DNA of 64,000 bases, taken from the NCBI GenBank assembly GCA_036897095.1, contig JAYMSP010000001.1, positions 1 to 64,000 on the forward strand. The letters are read 5' to 3'. This DNA is from Plantago elongata. Taxonomy: Eukaryota; Streptophyta; Magnoliopsida; Lamiales; Plantaginaceae. Both the position numbers and the translations under genes were made by a program. Under the pieces are notes generated by a model, which searched no databases, was not told the origin of the DNA, and worked only from the letters and a program-made list of their open reading frames with translations. The stretch's first letter is position 1. Each line of letters starts with the position of its first letter. Of the stretch, positions 35,280 to 45,380 are shown piece by piece.

Positions 35280-37918
35280 TCTTTAAATCGGGACAGGACT
35301 TTAACCCACCCGAGGAGCTCTACAAAACATCCCCCGAACGTTAGGGGACAAGTCGACATGATCATGTCTCGCATGAATTACTATAAATACTTCTGTCCGG
35401 ATTCTTTGCAAGGTACACACTAATTTATCACCTACCTATATCTAAGCTTCTTTGAGATACTTCTACCTCGACATCTTCGTTCATTCATTATCCGGACTGA
35501 GACAAGCCGGTAAAAGGACCTAAATCCCTCCATCTCCTTCCTCACGGGTACTTTATGCAAGACCCTCAAGTGACTACCAAAAAGAAGAATATAACAACAT
35601 CGCCTTGACACAAATATAAGCATTAGGTTTGGTACCTAGCCGGACTTTAAATCATCAAATCGGTACATAATTATCAAATAGAAGTTTGCAGACTCCCAAA
35701 ATAGTCATATGATCTGTGAAATGGCATGCGGTAGCAAGTTCATAATGATAATAATGGTACGTGAGCCCTATTATTGCAGTCACCAGATATCTGCATTTCT
35801 TTGCTGCGCCTTTAAGCTACGGCAACCCTTTCCTTTTTCCTTTGTTCATTCCAATTCAATTGTTTATTAGTAGTAAAAGAAAGAGAAGAAATGATTAAGA
35901 GAAAAAGCACTAGTAATATTTAACTTACAAGTCCAGTATGTTCCCACATCATTTTAACTAGTACATTTTTTCTTGATTTACACTTCACCACTAGTCCAAA
36001 TCATCTCATTACTCTGTATGATATAGCACATAATCTTTTCAAGTTTTGCTCAATTGCATATGTCACACAAATTTTTAGTCTGCTACTTACGAGTTGTAGC
36101 TTCATTAGCGCAAGGGAGAATAACAAACGACCCTCGAACAAGAGTTTGCTCGAACTAGTGGTTCAATACTTGTCCCATTAAGGCCGGTTTGTTGCACAAA
36201 GCAAAGAAGAGAAATTCGTTCATAGACAAGGTCTACAAGTAAGTTGTAGACCTTGTGTTTGTAAATAAATCAAATTCACTGAAAAATGAGAATAGATGAA
36301 TTTAAAATTATTCTCCAAATCATGTGGATTGTTTTCAACCACATGGTTTATGAATTTACTCATAGAGTGGGTCTATGTTAAAAAATTTCCCCAGCATGGC
36401 AAGTTATGCGAAATGCATATTCTTTTGAATTGACTTGTTATGTGAATAAAGAGTGTATATGCAATAAGTATAATATTATACTAATTATTACATAGAGTAA
36501 TGAGGTAGCTCATGAAATACCACTTTTTAATACTACTATGAGAAACAATCATCATGAAAGGCTGCAAAATAATGGATTATAAAACATGTGAACCATTTTA
36601 TTTTTAAATCCATTTATTATTCTCTATGTCCGTTTATGTACAAGAGTTTTGTGAGAATAATAATGAGTAGATGCCATTCCCAAGTCCCATAAAAGAGGCA
36701 GGCAAGAAGGCAGTCACTCAAGTATAGGCACAAACATACCATGATTCTGAGTGTCACTAGAGATAGAATGGAATAGAAGAAGTGAAATGCATCATTTCGC
36801 ATGTCTTCTTATCTTTTTGCTTCTCCTTCTATTTTGGTCCCCAACACTTAACATGGAATACTTTCATAAACTCAACCAAACAAGGTATTCCCTCCACTTG
36901 CAGTACTCTACCCATAAACTTAAAAACGGGAGCAATTATGGGCCTTGAGTTAATTTATTTTTTGGTAACCTCCTCAAGTTTGTATATTTGTGTAATTTAT
37001 CCTATTATTTGGTAAGTTGGAGCGTGAACTTATAGATGAGGCAAATTCGCAATGTACCTCTTAATTTATTTACAAATTTTCAGTGAAATAGTCTAATTAA
37101 CCGAGCCTAACTTTTGTCTGGATGATTTTGATAGTACATCAAACAACCAGTAAACAGTTTAAATAGTTGATGTGAAGACTTTCTAGATTTTCTAATGTAC
37201 TTGTTCGAACTCTTTATGAATTTGATATGAACTCAACGTACATTTAAAATTCAACAAAAAGAATTTCAAGTGGATTACACAATATATTCTTACGAACCGA
37301 GCATTACTTTGTCTGGGAAATTTATATAGTACATCAAATGACCTGTAAACATTTTAATGAGTGCAATTTTCATCGAATATATACTACTATATGATTATGT
37401 TTTATATGAGAGGTTTAAAATTCACTTTTAGTAATTTAATATTAGCCAGACAACTCGTTTTAATGTAAACTGTAAATATAGAATTATATAATTAAACTTA
37501 CCTAGAATCTTGTCATTAACCCGTCACAATATATTTGCCCTATAATGACGACGTTATTTTTATAAGAGCATGAGTAAAATAATTCAAGGTGCTTTGAAAT
37601 ATTAGCAAGTTTATATGACTATGTTTATAGTTAACGCCTCCGCCAACCATCTCATATCCAACCTTTCTCCAGAATCACCCACCACCATCATGTCATTCAA
37701 CTTAAGAAAACTTAATTCATAGCATGTCTTGTGCTCCAACGAGCTTGGTTGTTCAATTGGGTAAAGAATTTACCTTAGTTACTTGCCTAGTCGATGCTTT
37801 TTTACTTGCCTAGTCGGCATAGGTGATATGACTATATCTTTTCACAGTACTACCACCAGAAAATTCGAAAGTGACATAAGTGATTCCATAGTACCCACTG
37901 ATTGAAGCTCGCTTCAGA
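35280..37918. other. Spacer; possible LTR-like fragment, no gene recognised
   Basis: The part 35290-35530, with a CTATAAATACTTCTG TATA-like signal and GCAAGGTACACAC, resembles the promoter part of an LTR, but I found no defining ends; treat it as a weak fossil candidate. A perfect 13-bp inverted repeat lies at 36227-36257. Frames at 36617-37015 have no domain. Confidence 0.35.
36227..36257. repeat. Perfect 13-bp inverted repeat with 5-base loop
   Basis: ACAAGGTCTACAA and TTGTAGACCTTGT are separated by GTAAG. It may be the heart of a small MITE, since weaker inverted similarity (ATCATGTGGATTG/CAACCACATGGTT) follows at 36319-36347. Confidence 0.7.
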
Positions 37919-38300
37919 TTAATGACCATCACTTTTACAACCCATTAGCCGAGCCAACAAAGACAACTCTATGATCGAACAGTTCGGATAAACATGCTTG
38001 GTTGATGCATTCAACATGTCAAAGAACATTTGATCTTGAGGATTAGAAAGCTCTTCCACATACTCATCGATTATTGGCTCCCTGGTGTCGTCCATAAACT
38101 CAAGACCTGCAACATCATACACTATTTGTTCAACTCGTTCACAATCAAAATTAGTATCAGATGTGGTACTGCTATTATTTCTCATCACAATTTCCTTCTT
38201 TCTTTTACTCTTCAACAAGTTTCCATAATCCATGAACGGTATTGGTGTCTCACCATGAGAAGTTCATACAAAATACTCAGGTACAAACCCCTTACGTTTC
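37919..38300 (-). pseudogene. CACTA (En/Spm) transposase remnant, N-terminal part
   Basis: Two pieces match the start of plant TNP2-like CACTA transposases. KGFVPEYFVWTSHGE (about 38245-38300, in a different frame from the rest) corresponds to the family's RGFMxGYxxWxxHGE motif. The frame 38233-37919 contains CERVEQIVYDVAG, then FFDMLNASTKHVYPNC and SLLARLMGCKSD, which correspond to the following conserved segment. The protein stops where the transposase core would begin. It is a truncated and frameshifted remnant. Confidence 0.7.
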
Positions 38301-38439
38301 AATTTATTTATTTTAATTTGATTTTTGAAAGTTAATAATAAAAAATATACTTTAAAAATAATTTAATTTGATTTATACCCCACCTCTCCTCTTCCCGTCC
38401 ATCCACCACCACCACCACTTGCTCCTCTCAGATCCACCA

Positions 38440-38786
38440 AATCTCATGCAACACAAAGAAGAAGACGAGATCTCGGGCCACAGTTTCTTCGATCAGAAGA
38501 CGAAGATGAGAGGTCGGGCAACACGAAGAAGACGACGAAAATGGACTGCTAGGATATCTAGTCTTCAGTTTCGATGGGGGCAACACGAATTTGCAACACT
38601 CCACCGTGATCTTGGACAACACGAACTTGCAACACTCTTCTTTTTAGCTGGGCAACACGAATTTGCTCCGATATTTGGGCTATAAGACGATGATGAGATC
38701 TCGTAGAAGTTAGGTTTTTCAGTTTTCGATTTTGCTATTTCTCAGGTTTTCTGTTTTTGAATTTAATCCGATCTGTTTTCGTAGTG
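38440..38786 (-). mobile_element. Probable 5' subterminal region and terminus of the CACTA remnant
   Basis: GGGCAACACGAATTTGC-type phrases recur at about 38579, 38612 and 38650, with looser copies near 38447 and 38515, as expected of CACTA subterminal repeats upstream of the transposase. On the minus strand, CACTACGAAAACAGAT (38786-38771) matches a CACTA terminal inverted repeat. The opposite terminus was not found. The His/Arg-rich plus-strand frame here is not regarded as a gene. Confidence 0.45.
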
Positions 38787-39629
38787 TTGCTGGAATTCTG
38801 ACCGGAAAATCAGACAAGAAAAGGGAAAGCATAAAAAATAAAAACGAAAAACACATAAAGGAAAGTCATAGAAAAGGGGGAATGTATACCAAAGTACACT
38901 GTACACTGTCAGGCCTCAAAAACTCTGTATTCAGTAGTTGTGTACCCAAACACATGAAACAAAAATAAAATAAAAAATAGCGTCTTCCGACCAATTCTAA
39001 GGCACATAGTGACCAGGGCGAGTCACCCATATCTAAACCAGACCACTAGTGTAATATGTTAACCTCCTCAACTAGTACCTGTCTTTGCAGGAGTTAGGCT
39101 TAACCTATCCATCAGACCTAACCAAATTTTCAATTGTTGCAGCTATGATAATTTTGCCCAAGCACTATTCTTTTCTACCAAAATTCCTTAAACATTAACC
39201 CTTGGTCTAATGAATATGTCAAACAGACCAGATTAGCCAGGGTGAATAATAGTTTGCAAATCACATGACTCGCACACAATGAATTCATCTCTCAATCAAC
39301 GTAAGAACTTGCAAGCTAAGTGAACATCAAGAATGCACGTCGTGTCTAGTGCGACGTGCTCTGTGCTCAAATTTAACTAAATTCACTTCTCATCGAGATG
39401 GAAAATAAGACTAAGTGAGTACAGAGTACTGTTCCATCCTCTTGATATGCTAGACCCATAGGTTTATGTATTTACTCACATGTATTGGTACAAGAAGAGG
39501 AGCCATAGAAATGATCGAGTTAAGGATAGGCATGGCACAAAAAGTGTGAACATCATCAACTCCCTTCACTTTCAGCCACCTGGTTACTAAATTACTCTAC
39601 CTCCCTTTACAAGCAACATTTCTCATGCC
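38787..39629. other. Spacer and promoter region of the next gene
   Basis: No coding feature. A perfect TATAAATA box ends this stretch at 39630-39637. Confidence 0.5.
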
Positions 39630-39637
39630 TATAAATA
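39630..39637 (+). promoter_or_regulatory. TATA box (TATAAATA)
   Basis: It lies 109 bases before the ATG at 39739. It sits five bases after another ATG at 39625, so the longer 166-residue frame would begin upstream of transcription start and is unlikely. Confidence 0.7.
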
Positions 39638-39738
39638 AACCACAATCCAATTCTCACACAAAATCCCAAGAAACACCGCTCTTACACTCTCAACTACTCT
39701 TCACACCCCCCCCTGAGTTATCAAACAACACAAGAAAC

Positions 39739-40125
39739 ATGACACTCCAAATGGCACCTCTGCTAGCCTTCACCATTGTCTCCCTCATCTCCATCACCAT
39801 CCATGCTGAAACCCGAGCGCACGGTCTCAACAACCAGAACCCCGTCGCACTTTCTCCTCAAGCATTCGAGTTTTTCCACCCCAAGTCCATACAGCCAAAT
39901 GCAGCTGCAGGACCTTCCCTGCCATTAGCCGCCTCGGTTGAATCTACTCCTGCCCATGAGAGCGTAGCAACGCATCGGAAGAAGCCTATGGGAGCAGGAG
40001 CAATTGTTGCTATCCCATTGGGGATTGTATTCGCCGGTCTCATTGCTATGGGAGCTTACTATGTTGTTAGCAAGCGCCGTGCCAACTTGCGAAGGGCTAG
40101 CATTGAGCAGCCATTGCAGGCATGA
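39739..40125 (+). CDS. Small secretory/membrane protein of unknown function, 128 residues
   Basis: An intronless gene. Residues 1-23 form a signal peptide (MTLQMAPLLAFTIVSLISI, cleavage likely near HAE). The lumenal or external part contains ALSPQAFEFFHPK (37-49), which looks like a conserved motif, then an Ala/Pro/Ser-rich linker. Residues 85-110 form one transmembrane helix (GAGAIVAIPLGIVFAGLIAM). A basic tail (SKRRANLRR) suggests a cytosolic C-terminus, i.e. a type I single-pass protein. The start at 39739 is chosen from the TATA position and the signal peptide; an ATG four codons later is also possible. I cannot name the family or function. Confidence 0.75.
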   Translation: MTLQMAPLLAFTIVSLISITIHAETRAHGLNNQNPVALSPQAFEFFHPKSIQPNAAAGPSLPLAASVESTPAHESVATHRKKPMGAGAIVAIPLGIVFAGLIAMGAYYVVSKRRANLRRASIEQPLQA

Positions 40126-41298
40126 TTAGGAAGTTGAGGGAGTCGGGTTAGATTAGGATGTGGTTCGACCGTTCCTTTAAGTATTGTCTTTTGGTGTGTC
40201 GAATGTAGCCGTTTGCTTATATCTTAGTAACGCTTGTATGATATCCGCTCAACACTAGTACTCGTATATCGTTTTATAGTTTGACTGCCGATTTTTAGAG
40301 AAATTACCGTAAAAAAAGGGGAAACAAACACTAAAATGTGAATTCTGTAGTTATAACGTAAGATAAGCATTTTGTGAAATCATTTGCTAAACATTAACTA
40401 AACCTTTCAAGTCCAAACAAATTGGCACTCAAGGACAGCAGAAAAAATACCATGATCGCAAATGAAGTGGTTTCACTTGTTCCTAATAAAACACAGTTTT
40501 GGTGATTTTGGTGCATAAATGATAAATTTTGGTGCAATGTGACTCAAGAAAATACAGCAAAGCAACAATAATTACCCTGAAATCCAGAAATACATTGGTT
40601 TTGCAGTGTTAGTAATCATATGTGAAGGAAAATACTTTGAACACTGAAACAGGATGCACAGATCAATCAGATCATCAGACCTTAGTAGACGATGAAGTGA
40701 TAACTACTCAACAGTTCTAAATTCTAACAACTAAACTGCAAGCGCGGTTTATATCTTGAAGACTTGAATACTAGTATTACATACACAGACGAATAGAGTG
40801 ATGCACTGAGCAAGAATGCAGGTCTTCTGATGAAGATCTTAATCACAATTCACAAGGCATGATACTTGGATCCCAGATCTCTGTACTGATGTAAGGTTTA
40901 TGCGGGATTGGGCTCTTCTACTTTGCAAGCAGATTTTTAGATCGGATTCACCTTAGGTTATCATCATCTAAATCACAATTATAACATATACTACATGACT
41001 AAGCCTAGATCAATATAGCAGATTTTACAGCGCTGAGAATCAGAGGTATAACAAGAAGGAAGCATGCTCTAATAAGAGGTAATGCACTGCGGCCAGCAAA
41101 AAATCCGTGATATATAGCAAGACCGCCATGGCAGGAATAATGAACATCTAAAAACATGCAAAGCGTAAAATACTAACAATAGTGAACTAATAATAAGAAG
41201 TCGTGTAAATTATTCATAATGTGTCAAAAAAACAAGTGAAGTCCAGGAAATGAAGGATACATTGGTCGCTTACCCCCAAAAATTAATGTGTCCACACT
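40126..41298. other. Spacer, no gene recognised
   Basis: It contains the 3' UTR of the preceding gene at its left, then sequence without recognisable coding character on either strand. Confidence 0.45.
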
Positions 41299-41403
41299 TT
41301 ACTGGCGGAATTTGCCAAATCCCGGTCTCGGAAACACCTGAATGTTTCCAGGACAGACTTGAAACCACTCCGGTATAGCGGGATCCTGGCTATATTGACA
41401 ACA
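41299..41403 (-). other. Orphan coding-like terminal exon
   Basis: On the minus strand a TTTATCAGCAG acceptor (AG at 41405-41404) is followed by 34 codons reading CCQYSQDPAIPEWFQVC and then GNIQVFPRPGFGKFRQ, ending in TAA. The aromatic-rich, Pro/Gly-containing composition looks like real protein rather than random translation. I could not find a donor exon in a matching phase among sequence up to the DUF247 gene (41752-43056). It could belong to a gene whose other exons lie further upstream, or be a remnant. Confidence 0.3.
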
Positions 41404-41751
41404 CTGCTGATAAAGGCTCAATCACAATGCAACATAATCATTGTGAACATACAAATGAATGCATATGGCAGCATGATTGTGCCTATAAACATCTCTACCA
41501 GACTATCAAATTCTACTATGTTTCAGAGAGAAAGAAAAACTCAAAAAAGGATTAACCTTGATCTAGATGCTTGACTACTTCCACATGGTTCTTCTGACTT
41601 CTGAAGTCTGAAGTCTGAACAGAGTACAACAGAACTGTATATTTTCACTCCTCTTTCCAGATAGAACATTGTCCATGACCAAGCAAGAAATACCAGTACT
41701 TCAAACAAAGTATGCACTTCAGTTGACATAATGCAGATTCCTACATGCTCT

Positions 41752-43056
41752 CTATTTTTGTACGTGGATTGTGTAGTAAGTTTGGAGAATAGTTACACAT
41801 AGAAGCGTAGCTGTGGCAAGCAGAGCAATAATCTTCCACGGTTTCTCTGTATACGTCTGCATCAGGTACGCCATCCACGTGTTAGCCTGTTTGGAGCAGT
41901 GTCTCTCGATACTATACCGTATTTCTCCAAGATCATACACTCCATCCCATCCAAAAGTGTCAAGGTCTTTGAATATCTTCACCACTTCTTCATCGCAGCC
42001 AAGCGCGTTCAATACTATGCCTTTCTCCCTGAGAAGCTTCACGTCGTTGGAGGTCTCAATCAACGACTTCGTGAAGTTAACCAATGATAATGTGAAATTT
42101 TCTCCAGCAGTAAGAAACATCTCATAAGCAATAAGGTTGATGTACTTCACAAAGAAAGGGATTGACATGAAAAAGGGCGGTAAAAAGAGTTGCCCGTATA
42201 AGGAAGCCGACTTGAAGCTAATAGCTTCTGGCCCATACTGACTTCGCATGATATGGATGCCCTTTGCTTTCAGATTTGTGACCGAGCGAAACCGATAAGT
42301 ATCCTCCTGTCGGGCATGGTATTTGTCAGACGAAAGGGAAACTCCGATAACTGCTGTCAGTTTGCGATGCAGTGCGTCCAATAAGTGAATCGAATCCGTC
42401 CATGTAGAAAGTGGTTTCGATTCCCAAATCTCTTCTCCAACTCTCATGGTCGTGTAAAGCAATGCGTCGTAGTTAGACATACCTGCTTTCTCAGACTGCA
42501 AGCATAGCAAGAACCTAACAATCCAAAACGGAACCTGATTCTCCAGCTTGTACAGATCAGTGACAATGATGTTTATTGTTCCTTGACCGAAGTAACAATG
42601 CAAGGCTTCTAGCAGCGGCCGTGGTTTATCCGGCTCATGGTCGAATTCCAGAATCATATAGTATATGACGAAGCAAGCATCATGGAGGATCATCCAAGCC
42701 AGAGCCTCATCGTCATAGTCAACATGCTCATACCAACCTCGTACCTCACCAATCCGCTTCATGATCTTCTCATAGTAGAACCGTTTGTTTTTACTCATAT
42801 TGTCACTCTGCGAAATGAACGAGTCGAAACACCTCTGCTTAAAGAGCTCAGCATACTGCAACTCAGGTCTGCCATGGTGGTAAGGCCCCAATGAGAGAAG
42901 AACAGGATCGTAGACATTGGGGCGGGTCTGTCTGTTTCGGAGATGAAGAGGCACTCTCCGAATTTGGTTTGGCGGAGATTTTAATCCGTCAAACATGTCA
43001 ATGTTGATAATTGCAGATGGATTCTGTAAGGTATAAGTTGATGATGAGTTGCTCAT
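41752..43056 (-). CDS. DUF247 (UPF0481) family protein
   Basis: An intronless 434-residue frame. The DUF247 signatures are present in order: IRRVPLHLR (about 32-40), VYDPVLLSLGPYHHG (48-62), a DDEALAWMILHDACFVIY block (about 114-131), a TDLYKLENQVPFWIVRFLL block, and a C-terminal transmembrane helix (IIALLATATLLCVTIL, about 411-426). Length fits the family (about 400-550). DUF247 proteins are plant-specific, often tandem or fast-evolving, and probably membrane-anchored. Some grass members are linked to self-incompatibility loci, but no general biochemical activity is known, so I assign no function. The ATG at 43056 gives a normal short N-terminus. No internal stops; it looks intact. Confidence 0.93.
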   Translation of the reverse strand: MSNSSSTYTLQNPSAIINIDMFDGLKSPPNQIRRVPLHLRNRQTRPNVYDPVLLSLGPYHHGRPELQYAELFKQRCFDSFISQSDNMSKNKRFYYEKIMKRIGEVRGWYEHVDYDDEALAWMILHDACFVIYYMILEFDHEPDKPRPLLEALHCYFGQGTINIIVTDLYKLENQVPFWIVRFLLCLQSEKAGMSNYDALLYTTMRVGEEIWESKPLSTWTDSIHLLDALHRKLTAVIGVSLSSDKYHARQEDTYRFRSVTNLKAKGIHIMRSQYGPEAISFKSASLYGQLFLPPFFMSIPFFVKYINLIAYEMFLTAGENFTLSLVNFTKSLIETSNDVKLLREKGIVLNALGCDEEVVKIFKDLDTFGWDGVYDLGEIRYSIERHCSKQANTWMAYLMQTYTEKPWKIIALLATATLLCVTILQTYYTIHVQK

Positions 43057-43395
43057 CTCTAGGATTTGTGGAAGCTGTAGGTTAATTGAACTTCTGGGAT
43101 TGATCTAAGCTAAAAGTTTCTGGGGAATCAAGTCAACCATTGAAAAAACATGAAAAGACAAGGCGCGTTTTTTCTTTAAAGGAGGCATTAAATATGAAGT
43201 GGTTGTGATATGTACGCAGGAATAATATTATTTTCCAATCCTGACAGAGAATATATAAATCCATTCAACGCCTGGATCCAGGTGACGGCATAATATTCGC
43301 TCCCCCAAAATTTGAATAAAATTTAATTTTTGTATGTAATATTTTTAATTTCCCGGCTTTCAAATCCTAGGTCTGCAATATTGCACTTACATAGG

Positions 43396-43988
43396 TTTTG
43401 TTTAGCAAAGTTTAGTAAAACTAGCGGATATATAAGCTAGCTAAGTTGTAGTTCTAGTTAGTTGGAAAACTCATAACTTAGTTGATTTTTGTAGAATTGG
43501 TTATCAAATCAATTAGATGGTAATCTAGCTGATTTGCTATTATGATATGTAGAAATTAGTCTTTTGATATACTTCATGGACAAGCTTACCAAATCATCTA
43601 CTAAAGGCCGCTTATGTAAAAAAGGTAGTAAGCTAGCTCATATAAAGCCCGCTTATGTAAAAAAGGTAGTAAGCTAGCTCATATAAAGCCCGCTTATGTA
43701 AGAAAGGTAGTAAGCTAGCTCATATAGCGTGCTAAACAGAGCCATAGTCTATGCAAGCTTACCAGCTTGATGAATCTATTTTAATGTTACGTTAAGTCGT
43801 GAACACAAGCTGGTAGTTGATAAGCCAGCCGGTAGCTAATAATCTGTCTACAAAGATTATCAGAAAAATAGTTTAGTTGATTTGTTTTTACATATTATAT
43901 TTGACAAATCAGCTAAATGATTTACTGACCAATTTTATTAAAATTGATTAATTTGTCAGCTACCAACTACCTTTTACTAAACATAGCC
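43396..43988. mobile_element. MITE-like element containing a 41-bp triplication
   Basis: The left end GGTTTTGTTTAGCAAAGTTT and the inverted right end GGGCTATGTTTAGTAAAAGG are similar. A third related terminus, inverted, lies inside at about 43727-43742 (GCTAAACAGAGCC), so this may be two nested or fused copies. The interior is AT-rich and rich in AGCTAGCT/AGCTGATT words. No coding capacity. Confidence 0.55.
43607..43729 (+). repeat. Three tandem 41-bp units
   Basis: GCTTATGTAAAAAAGGTAGT recurs at 43610, 43651 and 43692 with an exact 41-base period. The units differ by only a few bases. The near-identity implies a recent expansion within an older element. Confidence 0.9.
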
Positions 43989-45380
43989 CACATTATTCCG
44001 CTTCACTTTCACAGTAACACACTACAGGTTGGGTTGGGAGAAGATGTCCAAAAAATTGGATTGAAGTGATGGTGGTGTAGATTTTAATTATGTAATAAAC
44101 TGGTGAAGTTTTTAATTATGTTAGCTAACCTGATCCTAAGAATTACAGTTTATATGTCATTATAAATTTCTTTTTCCCTTCTCAATTTACACTGGACAAT
44201 GTTAAGCGGTTGTTTAAGGTAAGATTATAGAGACCTTACATGTTGTAGATAAGCAGACAAGTTCGTGGCCTCGAGCTAGTTGGAGGATTGGAGAGCGCCT
44301 AAACAAGTTCTCAAATTCAAGGATCTGCTTAACCATATGTATTGTGTAATGTAACTACTAACTACTGGGTGAACCATCTTCCTATAGGATCCTGAGAATA
44401 TTGATCGACAAAAATAAGTAGTTGTTTTTTCTTCCTACACTGTAGGACTTGCCCAATATTGATTGATGGTGATAATGTTTTTAATAAATTTGCAGTGGTA
44501 CGTACAGAAAGATATGCTCAACTCTTTCCAGGGCAATAATAAATTAAAGGTCTAACGACAGAGAAAAAGGACCCAAGTATTTACTTCTGGGTCATTTCTG
44601 CCCCTACCCGTTGGACATTGACGTCTTAATAGGTAAACAAGGAATCAACTCCCTTAAATATGAACTCAAAACACAAGGCAGAACAAAATAAATGAGTATA
44701 ACATTAGATGCATGGTGTTGCAATCCGCATTATGCAAATTTGAAAGAGACAGATAAAACTGTAAACAGGCCTACAAGAGAGGACTCAGGTCATCTGAAGT
44801 TTAGGGGACGATGAAGTCCATATGAGACACCTGACTTCGCAACAACAGATACCTGACAGTTTTTACCAAATGAAAACAGTGTGATATCAAGACTTCTACT
44901 TGACCACAGAACTACCAAGATAAGTCAGACTACCACCAGTCTAAACGGTAAACTCCAGTAATTTTATGGGTCCAGCGAGACTCAGAGATGAAAGAAACAT
45001 GTCATAACTTAAATTGAAACTAAAAAGAAGCATGGCCAAAAGAAAAAATGAAAATAGAAAAGCCCAACATGATGTCTTATATGTACATGTACAAATGCAG
45101 TTCTATAATATTCAAATCCAGCTATGTATCAGGGAAAGGAACCAATAAAATGATGCAATTTTAGATTCAGAACCATCTTCACATGTGTGATAAAGATATT
45201 GAAATGAGGTTATTTTAACTCTTGTTTCACTTTGATGAAATATAATCACAGTCCATGACAAAGCAAGCAAATGCCCAGTGGCTCGAGATAATTTAGAAGC
45301 AACAGATGCAAATGGAGAGGCCATGTTGCATGATCTTACAGATTAATATAATAGTTTTTAAAAAAATTATGGCAAAACTC
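43989..45380. other. Spacer; possible 3' UTR of the gene to its right
   Basis: No gene is recognised. The last 700 bases before 45381 could be transcribed 3' sequence of the minus-strand gene. A stretch near 45230-45280 (TCCATGACAAAGCAAGCAAAT) resembles 41665-41700 (TCCATGACCAAGCAAGAAAT), a possible small duplicated fragment. Confidence 0.4.

Noticed and set aside
38368-38685. His/Arg-rich 105-residue frame
   Set aside because: It reads through the repeated GGGCAACACGAA phrases and a CCACCACC run; better explained as CACTA subterminal sequence.
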